The notes under the pieces were generated by a model that searched no databases, had not been told where the DNA came from, and worked only from the letters and a program-made list of their open reading frames with translations. From Streptomyces qinzhouensis (lineage in GTDB: Bacteria; Actinomycetota; Actinomycetes; Streptomycetales; Streptomycetaceae), in the NCBI RefSeq assembly GCF_007856155.1, contig NZ_CP042266.1, positions 7,502,001 through 7,566,000 on the forward strand: a stretch of DNA of 64,000 nucleotides, given 5' to 3'. The stretch's first letter is position 1. The number at the start of each line of letters is the position of its first letter. Below are positions 43,501 through 51,077 of this stretch, piece by piece. A program made the translations under genes and the position numbers.

Positions 43501-46500
43501 GCGGTACCGATCTCTACACCGGCCTGCCCCGCAACAACGCCGGCCCGGACTGGGTGGAAGAGAAACAGCCCGGCCTCTACCCCCTGCTGCTCCGGCTGTA
43601 CGGCCCCGGCCCCACACACCCGTTGAAGGTCAACCCGGTCGAGGCCACCCAGGGTATGAACGAAGGACTGGACCGCGCCCGCGCCCTGTGGGACATCGCC
43701 GAGGGCACACCGGGCGACGGCAGCGAGGCGTACGAGGACATGCGCGCCCTGTGGGACGGCACCACCGGCAGCCCATCCCCGCCGGAACCCCCGGACACCG
43801 CGGCACCCGCCCCGGGTCGCGGAAAGAAGAAGTACGACGGGGTGCGCGCCCTGTGGCACGCCGCCACCGGCAGCCACCAGCCGCAGAGCCACCCGGATTC
43901 TCCGGTACCGGCCCCCGGCGGCGGGAAGAAGAGGTACGGGGCGGCGCGCGCTCTGTGGCACGCCGCCACCGGCAGCCACCCCCGGCGAAATCCCCCGGCC
44001 GCCCCGCCGTCCCCCGCCCCACCCGGCACGTCCGACACCGACACGCCCGGCCTCCCCGAACTGTCCGGCTACGCCCGCACCTACGGCGCCCGGCACGACG
44101 GCCATATCGGGCTCGTCCTCTTCGAACGCACCCCGCAGACCGTCCTCGACGGCCTCTACCGGCAGATCACCGACGCCCTCGGCGTGCCCCACGGCACCCC
44201 GGACGCCGCTGCCCTGCGGGACCGGCTCGCCGAACAACTGTCCGCCGAGGCCGTCGACGAGCACCGCCCCGAGCTGCGCGGCAGCCTGGGCCACCGGATC
44301 ACCGTGCGACACCGGAACCGGACCCACACGGTCGACGTCCGCCTGGCCCACCGCGACACCCACCACTCGCCGCGGTACTACGGCACCGGGACGCTGATCC
44401 CGCCGGACGTCCAGGTGGAGCGCCGCGCCGAAGGCGCCCAGGGATTCACCGCCGCCGAAGGCTCCGGCAGCCACCGCACGATCCTGCTCCCCTGGTCGCT
44501 GACCCGGCCGATCGCCTCCGGTCCCGTGCGCTCGGGCGAGGTCACGGTCACCACCAGCCTCACCCACAACCAGCTCACCCAGACCGTCACCGTCGGCGAG
44601 ACCTTCCACGTCACCACCAAGCACAACGCGAAGGAACCGGCGCGCCCGCTCGACCTCGACGCACTGTGGCAGGTACGGGTGGACGCACCGGACGACGGCA
44701 CCGGCCGCTGGCAGCCGCGGCAGTCGCACGGAACGCTCACCGCATGGTTCCCCGAGCACCGCGCCGTCGGCGACGGCACCGACCCGGCCGACCTGCCCGA
44801 GCCCGGCCCGCTGGACGACCTGCCGCTGTGGGGCGCGGAGAGCCTGGCCGAACCACGCCGCCTGCTCTCCGAAGCACTCGCCCATCAGGACCTCGCCGCG
44901 CTGCGCACCCTCGGCCCCTCTTCCAGAGAGGCCCTGGAGAACTTCCTCTCGGAGCGGATGCTGCGCGGCAGCGCGCTGCAACAGACCGACGGCGGCGTCT
45001 ACACCCCCGTCCTCGGCGACGCCGACGACAACGCCGTCGGCGTCCTCCAGCTCATCGCGCACATCACCCCGCAGCAGCCCCTGCTGCGCAGCCCCGACGG
45101 CAAGCTCTCGCTGGAGAACTACCTGGCCCGCGGCACCAGCGTGGAACAGTCGGCCCAGCTCGGCAGCGGCATCGGGGTGGACGTCGCGGGCGGCCCGAGC
45201 TTCACCACGGACGACTCCGCCGACCGCACCGCCGCCTCCGGCCTCGGCATCAACCTGCTGTTCCGCGTCGGCGGCGCCTGGAAGGTCGACGAGGGCCTCG
45301 TGGGCACCGCGACCGCGACCCAGCAGCACGGCGGCTTCACCACCGGCGGCCAACTGCTCACCCCCGCCACCGTCAGCTACGAACTCGTCCTGCACCGGGC
45401 GGACGGCGGCCGGGACCGGGCCGGCTTCGGCCCCTGGCCGGACGGGCTCCATCTGCTGGTGCCGTCCCGCGCCACCATGGCGGGGCACCGCCCGCAGGGC
45501 GCCGAGGTGCGGATCCCGACCGAGCGCCTGGAGCACCTCGACAGCATCGGCTTCGGCGATCTGCCGTTCCGCGTCGACAGCCCCGGCCTGGACACCATGC
45601 TGGACGACGCCGAGGCATGGCTGCGCGCCGAGGGCTTTCTGCCGCCCGCGCGGCCGCCCACCGGCAGCCGCCCGCCGATCCGCCTGGACGAACCGCTGCG
45701 CCGCGCCCAGTTGGCCAACCTGCGGCGGTTCGGGGAGCTCCGTACCCGGCTCGGCCGCGCCCTCGCGATGCAGAACGCGGTCGACGCCGGGCACCCCCTC
45801 TTCTTCGAGAAGCCGTCCGCCGGCGCCCCGACCCGTCGAGTGCAGCTACGGCTCTCTACCCGGCGGGACCCCAGCCGCCCCGTCGAGCACACCCGCCGAC
45901 TGCCCGACGCCCACCCGCTCGGCCTCAGCGGCTTCGAGGCCGGCAGCGGCAGACAGCGCGGCACCGCGCTGACCGGCTCCGGCGGAGGCGGCCTCACCGT
46001 CAGTGTCCCCGTCGCCGACGGCGCGGGCACGGTGACCTTCGGCCCCGAGTACACCGGCAGCGCGCAGAGCGTGAACTCGGTCTCCGTCGGCGATGTCACG
46101 GGCCATGAGCAGCTACTGATGGAGACGGTGGAGGGCGGCGACGTCTTCGACGTGCCCGCCCTCTTCGACCTCGACCTGTACGAAGGCCCCGACACCGCCC
46201 CCCTGATCCGGTTCGCCGACCGCCGCACCGCCGACGGCACCGAAACCGCGGCCGACGAGTGGGACGGCGCTCCTCCACCCGCGCCCGACAGGGCGGGCGA
46301 CGCGATCGCCCTGGTACCCCTGGAGCCGCCCGCCCCACGCGGTGTTCCCGGCACCGTCTCGCTCTTCGTACGGCACTACCTCACCCGCCCCGCCACCGGG
46401 GCACCGGCGCCCACGGCCCGCCCCGGATACGTCGTGCGCCGACCGGTCACCGACGGTTCCGTCAACGACGACCTGAGGCGGCTCGGCCTGGTCGACGCCG

Positions 46501-49500
46501 CCGGGCAGCCGCTGCCCGACGTCGTCCCGCTGCCCGAGGGCGCGGGGGTCGACAGCGTTCGCGCCACCGCCGCCATCATGGACGCCCTCGCCCAGGTCTT
46601 CGCCGGAACCCACCCCGGCCACGCCCCGCCCGGGCCCCTCGCCCGCGCCCGCCGATCCGTCGGCACCGCCCTGTCCGGCACCGCCGAAACGCTCAGCCTC
46701 GCCGCGCGCCGCCCCCGCGACCTGGCCCGCCAGGCCATCCCGCCCAGCGTGCGGGGCCCCGTCAACCGGGCCACCACACTCGCCACCGGGCTGGTGGGCC
46801 CTCCGCTGTCCCATGCGGCCGAAACCTCCCACCACTGGGGCACCGCGGCCTACAAACGGCTCTCCGTCGCCGCGCTCGGCGCCGCCCGCAACGACGCCGG
46901 CACCCTCGCCGCCGAGGCCCAGCACATCGGCATCCGACCCGGTCAACTGATCACCAGGTCCCACCAGATCTTCGCCGGACGCTACGTACTGGACGCGCTC
47001 ACCCTGCCCGGCATGGCCGCCGACGACATCCTCCAACTGACCATCGAGGGCTATCTGCACCACCCCCGGCACCTGGGCAGCGCCACTTTCTACAGCGAGC
47101 AGTCCGACCTCTCCACCAGCTCCGCGGCCGAACAGCACGGCGCCGGACGCGCCCACCAGTTCACGGGCGTACTCACCGGCCTCCAGAGCGCGCCCAGCGA
47201 CCCGGCGGCACTGGTCCACCAGGCCAACCCGAGCCTGCGCCAGTCCTACACCCGCCGCACCGACGCGATCGACGCCCACACCGCGAACACCAAACTCTCC
47301 CGGGTCCACATCCACACCGGCGTCCACCATGTGATCGGCAGCGATATCACCCTGCTGCTCACGGTCCGCCGCGGCGTGCGCAACGTCTTCGGCAACACCG
47401 TGGGCCTCGGCGAATCGGCGCCGGTCACCGTCGCCATCGACCTGCCCCGCGCGATGACCTTCCTCGCACCGGAGCCGGTCCTCGTCCGGTACGCCCGGTT
47501 CTACGCCTTCCCCGGGGTGACACTCCCCGAACGGCCCGCGCCGACCGTCCCGATGCCGGACGTCTTCGCCCGCACCCGCGTCCTCGGCCTCGGCACCGTC
47601 CAGTCGCTCACCCAACTCGACGACGTACAACAGCGCGGGGAGCGGCGCGACCGGCTGGGCGCCGAACTGACACGGCTGGTGGAGAACGAGGCACCCGGCG
47701 TCACCCGCCCCGGGCACGCGTCCCACCTGCCCAACATCGCCCCCGAGCTCGCCCGCCGCACCGAGCCCGGCGCGCTGCGCACCCTGCCCGGCCGCGGACC
47801 GGCCGGCACGTCCTTCCAGTTCGTGCACGTCGCGTACGGCGGTGCCCGCCTGGTCGAGGTCACGCTGACCGCCGAACCCCTCCCGCAGACACCGGGGTTG
47901 CGGGCCCTGCGCGGCCGGCGCGTCGAGACCGCCGGCCTGGAGCAGGTCCAGAGCCACGCGCCGCGGAACCGGGCCGCCACCCGCACCGTCACCCGTACCC
48001 ACCAGACGGCGGTGGCCCCCGTCTCCCGCTTCCCACGGCCCGGGGACACCGGACGCACCGGGCGCGAGGGCCCCACCCTCGCCCTCACCCACCAGCGGAC
48101 GCGCACCGCGCGCAACGACCGCACCGGCGACGACCGGCTGTGGACCCGTACCGACACCGTCGCCGACTTCGACGTGGACTACCTCCTCACCGCCACGGTG
48201 CGGTCCCAGCTGATCGCCGAGTGGCCCGCCAACCTGCCGGGCGGGGTGATCCAGGCCGGGCTGCTGTCCCTGCGCGGACTGGACGGCCGGGCCGCCGACC
48301 GGGTCACCGCCTGGGTCCGGCGACTGCTGGAAGGCCGCCCCGGCACCAGTGTCTCCGTGCCCGCCGCCACCGTCCTGCGGTTCGCCGGTGCCCAGTCGGC
48401 GCCGGCGCGCCCCGGGCGCGGCCCGCTACCGCCCGCGGTGCACACCAGCGACCCCCTGTCGCCCCGCCCGGCCACCGGCCCCGCACCGGCGGCGCCGCCG
48501 GTCGACGCGCCCCGGCTGACGCCCACGGGACCCACTCCCGCCTTCCACTTCAACGGCTTCACGGACCTGGTACGGGCACTGCGCGAGGTCGCACCGGGAA
48601 CCGCCGCGTCCTGGGGACTGCCCGCCGACGCCTCGGCCGAGGCCACCGCCGCCCGGCTCGGCGAACTGGCGCAGACCGGGCGGCTCGGCCTCGACGCGCC
48701 CCGCACCGGCGCCGGTCTCACCCCGCGCGTACCGGGCAGGGCACCGCTGGCGTCCCCCGCGGAACCACCCACCCTCTCCGTGGCCTTCTACGATCCGCGG
48801 CCGATCACCGAGAGCGGCAGCGACGGCGTCGCCGTGGACCGGGTCCGCCGCCAGGGCCGGGGCGGCACCACCACCGGGCCCGCCGGCGGCTCCTTCGTCC
48901 TGACCCACCAGAGCACCCACGCCCTGGGCCCCGACAACCAGCACTTCTTCGCGTTCACGGTGCCGCTCGCCGCCCAGTCGGCGCACACCTCCGCCTACGG
49001 CGGCAGCGCCACCGGCAACCGGCTGGACCGGCTGCGCACCGGCCGCTCCACCGCCCCCGCCGACCGGCGCGGCACCCGTAACCACGAGACGCTCGTCGAC
49101 ATCGTCATCACCATCGAAGGACCCGAGGGGATCCGCTGGGTCACCGGCGCCGCCGTTCTGAGGCTGTGGGAGTACGACCTGTTCGGCTACGGAGTGACCG
49201 CCGCCCGCCCGCACCCGGGGGTCTACGACGTACCCGCACTGCTCGCCGGGCAGCCAGCCGACGATCTGCGGGACTGGGCCCGGCACCCGGTCACCGAACT
49301 GCCGGCCGCGCTGGCCGCCGGTCTCGACGCACAGGACCCCGCCGCCCGGCTCTGGCTCAACCTCGGTGACGACCCCGACGGCAGCGGGCTCGCCCATGCC
49401 GGGTACGCCGCCTCCCGTACCGCCGTCCTCGCCGAACGCCCGGTGGAGCTGGTGGTCCGCACCGCCGACGGCCCCCGGCACTGGCCGTTCGCCGCCGACG

Positions 49501-51077
49501 GCACTCCCACCGGCACCACCCCGGACACCCGGGCCGCCTGGCGGGACTGGCAGGCGGCCGCGACCGCCCACGACGACGCCGTCACCGCCCTGGAGCGATC
49601 CGCCGCCCTGGAGCGGGAGTCCACCGAAGAGCGGGAGGCCGCCACCGAGGCACTGCGTCTCTCGGCCGCCGCGCTCACCGCGGCCCGCACCGCCCACGAG
49701 ACCGCCCGGGCCGCCCACGACGCCGCCGTCGACGCCGCCGACACCGCGCGGCGGGAAGCCGCCCGTACCGTACGCGAGGCGGAAGAGGCGCACACCCGTG
49801 CCGTATCGGCGGTGCGCACCGCCGAGGCCCTGCCGACGGCCGAGCAGGTCGACCGGGCCCGGCAGGCCTGGCGGCGGGCCGACACGGAGGCACGCGGCGC
49901 CGAAAGTCACGCCCCCGCCGCCGCGGCCACCGCTTCGCTCCGTACCCGGGCCGACGACGCCCGCCGCGGCTGGCAGGAACTGGCCGCCGCCCACCGGGGC
50001 CGGGCCGCCGCCGTGACCGCCGCGCACACCGCCCGCACCGAAACCACCAGGGTGCTCGAACTGGCCCGCGCCGAGCAGGACCGCCGACAGCGGGAGAGCA
50101 CCGCCGCGGTCGCCGAGACCGCTCGCGCGCGGAGCGCCGCCGAAAGCACCGCCGCCCGGCGCACCCGTGCCCACGACACCGACCGGGCCCGGCTGCGCGA
50201 GATCGAGGCGACCCTGCGCGACCTGCGCGCCGCCCAACTCGACCAGGCCACCAACCGGACCACCGCCCTGGGCGCGCTGGCCCGGCACACCCGCGCCCTG
50301 GACACCCTGCGCCGCGCCGAGGGCACCGGAGCCGCCGGACCGATGTCCGGCTCGCTGTCCACCGCGCCCCCGGCCCCGCCCGGCCGCCGCCCCCGCCCGG
50401 CGCCGCTCACCGCCGTCACCACCGACCGCACCACCGACCCCGGAGAACCGCCCGCCGCCCCGGGCACCCTGCGGCGCACCGGCGACGACAGCGCCGTCCT
50501 GGACGGTGTCCGCTACACCCTGCGCCCCGTACCCGCCGGACCCGGCCGCGCCGGGGAGGCCGCCGTACTGGCCGCCCTCGGCGACCACCCGCGGCCGGCC
50601 GGACACCTTCCGGCGGCGGAGCCCGACCGGACCGCCGCCTTCCGCGACTGGCTGGCGGGCACCCCGTACGACGACCGGCTCACCGACGCCGAAGTCCCGC
50701 CGCTGGACCCGTCGGCGACCGTGCCGCTACCGCTGCTGGAGCGCGCGGGCCAGGTGCTGACCGAAGCTCAGCGCGCCCAGGGCACACTGCTCGGCGAACT
50801 GCTCCCGGCCGCCGATGTCGCCGCAGGTCCCGCCGTACGGCTCCGGCTGCTGCTGGCCGCCCCCGAACTCGGCGGCCCCGGCGCCGAACCGCCGCCGCTC
50901 CTCCTGCTGACCGCCGCCGTGCACGCCCTCGGGGTGACGGCCGCGGTGGCGGAGGCGGACGGCACGGTCGTCTTCTACGGCGGTGCCCCGGGCCCGGCCG
51001 CCGTACCGCCGTCCGTGCTCCTGCTCCACGACGGCGGCCGGTGGCTCGTCGGGCGGCCGGTGTTCAGGAGCGGGTGA
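37509..51077 (+). CDS. Giant T7SS polymorphic-toxin-like protein (4522 residues)
   Basis: A single uninterrupted 13.6-kb gene (TTG start, GGAAG about 10 bases upstream). Residues about 1-340 match the CpnT-like WXG100-like N-terminal domain of T7SS effectors (MIPDSIEFPEEARWILFILLGE). A Pro-rich linker (about 340-650), a small conserved domain (RVRADDGRWVRSLSLDIPIR, about 655-790) and acidic Ser/Asp linkers follow. Two tandem modules of about 550 residues (about 912-1457 and 1519-2060) each contain a zinc-protease motif: HEVAH at 1314 and 1923, with downstream EFFAQ glutamates (1376, 1984), resembling lethal-factor-type metallopeptidases. Four RALW repeats come next, then a beta-rich part to about 4000, an Ala/Glu/Arg coiled coil (about 4010-4275), and a C-terminal domain (4334-4522) that may be a degenerate OTU-like fold. 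No Sec signal. Likely secreted by this T7SS; function inferred. Confidence 0.75.
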   Translation: MIPDSIEFPEEARWILFILLGELPLQASSDMAFSSATPYDDKAGQVLDLRGELIDLLGKVDGALPPRVAASFKEALAPLTGMGGSDVLGDLADQIHQVSGSRVKQSQKIMESKYEIIAEALILLAELAIIAALSVFTGGLSFTQTATAKARSTVAILTIMQRLLNQTHLLPALSEAVQEALTTLAVRLAMLTLNDGRRRPDGIDGRDILKALAVGGLAGFFGSGISKYFGDIFKNQFRNFGDNKWGIVGGNVFRNAASEGPSEAFAEFLVNGLFDNRWKFDLMSMAGGSISAVTEMILSGALDQIAKNLNSKFFDGRNVFSTYNPPSGPHTLLGGGGGNVVVHHPNTTNTSSDGPAPTAGPARPSPSPPPPAGPGYTAVPPVVVPPVVSGPPTPVNPLPPNVPTGGFDPVRAGGPLPGDTSPYNSTGGDGTRGTPHVINPVGPPLPGTSTPPLSTTAPGAGAPVPRTAPGPDALSPSRADRGGTTPSSVTPAPGSTAPTTGGRPDSPGSRAPQPDPDDMPDVSDIPDAGDLAGADPAPDRLPDEHTAPGAPRTTPDRPAGETPDPGRRSDPARQQTPDGSPGESPARDGAEPSVTVPPAVQSPAADPVRSEQWRPRQESAPATVVRTELPAAPETDGTGARGRSGEPTTVDTEVRRVRADDGRWVRSLSLDIPIRLGPGLAGVDLDDLRERVRVLLDTEVNHGLLLPRTGDQLHVDLSVLVDPDAPGAVELSATDHPAPSGRQHIRLYGEDPGLAPADRERRRADNAVTVLRQLLRRAGLTPTAASVSGPLIAPEALATAESVTDTAAAAAGSDTVPPVVRPSLESGVPGPGPSRPRPTAAGPDRTRTYQPDRPRPLVTALALPSTPAPDADSDSDSDSDSDLESEADHGSATAAAPAARPPHAAGLIVKPHPDYMLTVGSGVGRLLYSLGYPAVLAGDARSRVQFGNPRPLLTVDFRLVATGLPAADDIRRALERLPGEPIVTLPGQDRAGTITLSVNGVEIRITLGTPPAGFDTAPGFTLPAAADSLADAALALATAPDRALREQALFDLLWALSRTPADGSRAALVLAGEDAYRATAPPGAAPTLSVQLSELLDAALNPDTLHQHEGLWADNEASEDDEPRLRAELAALAAELRARPEVMADPVRALAARLPGMSPGGIIFAIADLTLDHRERLAAGPALVDALRAALAPADFAAAAANLIVQVPVGVHEPGAARTIARTQVARLLHDPEATARLVKLGSRVVVVPRDRAVTSLDAFRDLKNHVGSDGRCYHTMRGVATLHAAISEENLLGEHTTIGNEKSLPDGYSATFHEVAHIVHRCGLDYHDLGLINEAYKATGRLGEAGAWPDGVLYSYDEKTGRRRGPNYSSSNQYEFFAQLTNVYLRANTGDDPVTKAPRENGGGPWVEKNHPTLYPLLLRLYGPAPEHRLRVNPVEATQGMNEGLARARALLGDGPVGDPDTDTEAATDPDDSDDSDDLSDPESEPDRTAPATGARRTGPYPPLALPEQSANPAFEPHPDPMLEVGQHVALALHGLGHPAVLAGAARAVVQFDNPRPLDAVDFRLLSTDPPPAMSIRRALERELPEARVDILPSPDGGGTVALSVDGITVRIAAGRPPAGTVAADGFTLPAPADSLADAALTLATGSDRVLRGRDLLDLLWALGRTPADGSRAALVLAGEDAYRATATPGAAPTLSVQLSELLDAAALDPGALAEHEQVWQELGVDEADLPGLRAELAALAAELRARPEVMADPVRALAARLPGMSPGGITFAIADLTPDHRERLAAGPALVDALRAALAPADFASAAANLMIQVPAGVQEPGAARTTARTEVARLLHDPEVTARLVKGGSRIVVVPRDEAMTSLDAFKDLKGRTTDDGRPWDEVRGAGRRSAAVTEENLLGEHTTVGDEEPYDDGYSTTLHEVAHTIHQHGLDAADQRLITDAFEATDRLGEAGDWPDGALYSYDDQGNPSLPNYSSLNEYEFFAQLTNVYLRANGGTDLYTGLPRNNAGPDWVEEKQPGLYPLLLRLYGPGPTHPLKVNPVEATQGMNEGLDRARALWDIAEGTPGDGSEAYEDMRALWDGTTGSPSPPEPPDTAAPAPGRGKKKYDGVRALWHAATGSHQPQSHPDSPVPAPGGGKKRYGAARALWHAATGSHPRRNPPAAPPSPAPPGTSDTDTPGLPELSGYARTYGARHDGHIGLVLFERTPQTVLDGLYRQITDALGVPHGTPDAAALRDRLAEQLSAEAVDEHRPELRGSLGHRITVRHRNRTHTVDVRLAHRDTHHSPRYYGTGTLIPPDVQVERRAEGAQGFTAAEGSGSHRTILLPWSLTRPIASGPVRSGEVTVTTSLTHNQLTQTVTVGETFHVTTKHNAKEPARPLDLDALWQVRVDAPDDGTGRWQPRQSHGTLTAWFPEHRAVGDGTDPADLPEPGPLDDLPLWGAESLAEPRRLLSEALAHQDLAALRTLGPSSREALENFLSERMLRGSALQQTDGGVYTPVLGDADDNAVGVLQLIAHITPQQPLLRSPDGKLSLENYLARGTSVEQSAQLGSGIGVDVAGGPSFTTDDSADRTAASGLGINLLFRVGGAWKVDEGLVGTATATQQHGGFTTGGQLLTPATVSYELVLHRADGGRDRAGFGPWPDGLHLLVPSRATMAGHRPQGAEVRIPTERLEHLDSIGFGDLPFRVDSPGLDTMLDDAEAWLRAEGFLPPARPPTGSRPPIRLDEPLRRAQLANLRRFGELRTRLGRALAMQNAVDAGHPLFFEKPSAGAPTRRVQLRLSTRRDPSRPVEHTRRLPDAHPLGLSGFEAGSGRQRGTALTGSGGGGLTVSVPVADGAGTVTFGPEYTGSAQSVNSVSVGDVTGHEQLLMETVEGGDVFDVPALFDLDLYEGPDTAPLIRFADRRTADGTETAADEWDGAPPPAPDRAGDAIALVPLEPPAPRGVPGTVSLFVRHYLTRPATGAPAPTARPGYVVRRPVTDGSVNDDLRRLGLVDAAGQPLPDVVPLPEGAGVDSVRATAAIMDALAQVFAGTHPGHAPPGPLARARRSVGTALSGTAETLSLAARRPRDLARQAIPPSVRGPVNRATTLATGLVGPPLSHAAETSHHWGTAAYKRLSVAALGAARNDAGTLAAEAQHIGIRPGQLITRSHQIFAGRYVLDALTLPGMAADDILQLTIEGYLHHPRHLGSATFYSEQSDLSTSSAAEQHGAGRAHQFTGVLTGLQSAPSDPAALVHQANPSLRQSYTRRTDAIDAHTANTKLSRVHIHTGVHHVIGSDITLLLTVRRGVRNVFGNTVGLGESAPVTVAIDLPRAMTFLAPEPVLVRYARFYAFPGVTLPERPAPTVPMPDVFARTRVLGLGTVQSLTQLDDVQQRGERRDRLGAELTRLVENEAPGVTRPGHASHLPNIAPELARRTEPGALRTLPGRGPAGTSFQFVHVAYGGARLVEVTLTAEPLPQTPGLRALRGRRVETAGLEQVQSHAPRNRAATRTVTRTHQTAVAPVSRFPRPGDTGRTGREGPTLALTHQRTRTARNDRTGDDRLWTRTDTVADFDVDYLLTATVRSQLIAEWPANLPGGVIQAGLLSLRGLDGRAADRVTAWVRRLLEGRPGTSVSVPAATVLRFAGAQSAPARPGRGPLPPAVHTSDPLSPRPATGPAPAAPPVDAPRLTPTGPTPAFHFNGFTDLVRALREVAPGTAASWGLPADASAEATAARLGELAQTGRLGLDAPRTGAGLTPRVPGRAPLASPAEPPTLSVAFYDPRPITESGSDGVAVDRVRRQGRGGTTTGPAGGSFVLTHQSTHALGPDNQHFFAFTVPLAAQSAHTSAYGGSATGNRLDRLRTGRSTAPADRRGTRNHETLVDIVITIEGPEGIRWVTGAAVLRLWEYDLFGYGVTAARPHPGVYDVPALLAGQPADDLRDWARHPVTELPAALAAGLDAQDPAARLWLNLGDDPDGSGLAHAGYAASRTAVLAERPVELVVRTADGPRHWPFAADGTPTGTTPDTRAAWRDWQAAATAHDDAVTALERSAALERESTEEREAATEALRLSAAALTAARTAHETARAAHDAAVDAADTARREAARTVREAEEAHTRAVSAVRTAEALPTAEQVDRARQAWRRADTEARGAESHAPAAAATASLRTRADDARRGWQELAAAHRGRAAAVTAAHTARTETTRVLELARAEQDRRQRESTAAVAETARARSAAESTAARRTRAHDTDRARLREIEATLRDLRAAQLDQATNRTTALGALARHTRALDTLRRAEGTGAAGPMSGSLSTAPPAPPGRRPRPAPLTAVTTDRTTDPGEPPAAPGTLRRTGDDSAVLDGVRYTLRPVPAGPGRAGEAAVLAALGDHPRPAGHLPAAEPDRTAAFRDWLAGTPYDDRLTDAEVPPLDPSATVPLPLLERAGQVLTEAQRAQGTLLGELLPAADVAAGPAVRLRLLLAAPELGGPGAEPPPLLLLTAAVHALGVTAAVAEADGTVVFYGGAPGPAAVPPSVLLLHDGGRWLVGRPVFRSG
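40243..43690 (+). repeat. Tandem duplication of the HExxH module inside the giant gene
   Basis: Two copies in direct order, about 40243-41880 and 42064-43690, with a period of about 1825 bases. Long stretches are nearly base-identical, for example around 40905-41070 versus 42730-42900, which argues for recent duplication or gene conversion. The Asp/Ser-rich linker between them is not conserved. Both copies retain the HEVAH motif. Confidence 0.85.
43675..43990 (+). repeat. RALW short tandem repeats in the giant protein
   Basis: Four successive copies of a unit starting Arg-Ala-Leu-Trp (RALWDIAEG, RALWDGTTGS, RALWHAATGS, RALWHAATGS), the last two about 105 bases apart and followed by a Pro-rich stretch and a Lys-Lys pair. 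They immediately follow the second metallopeptidase-like module. Confidence 0.75.

Noticed and set aside
41474..46108. 1544-codon alternative frame within the giant gene
   Set aside because: Arg/Pro/Gly-dominated shadow frame; the 4522-residue frame carries all recognisable domains.
46259..49081. 940-codon alternative plus-strand frame in the giant gene
   Set aside because: Same shadow composition; no start signals; overlaps coding sequence throughout.
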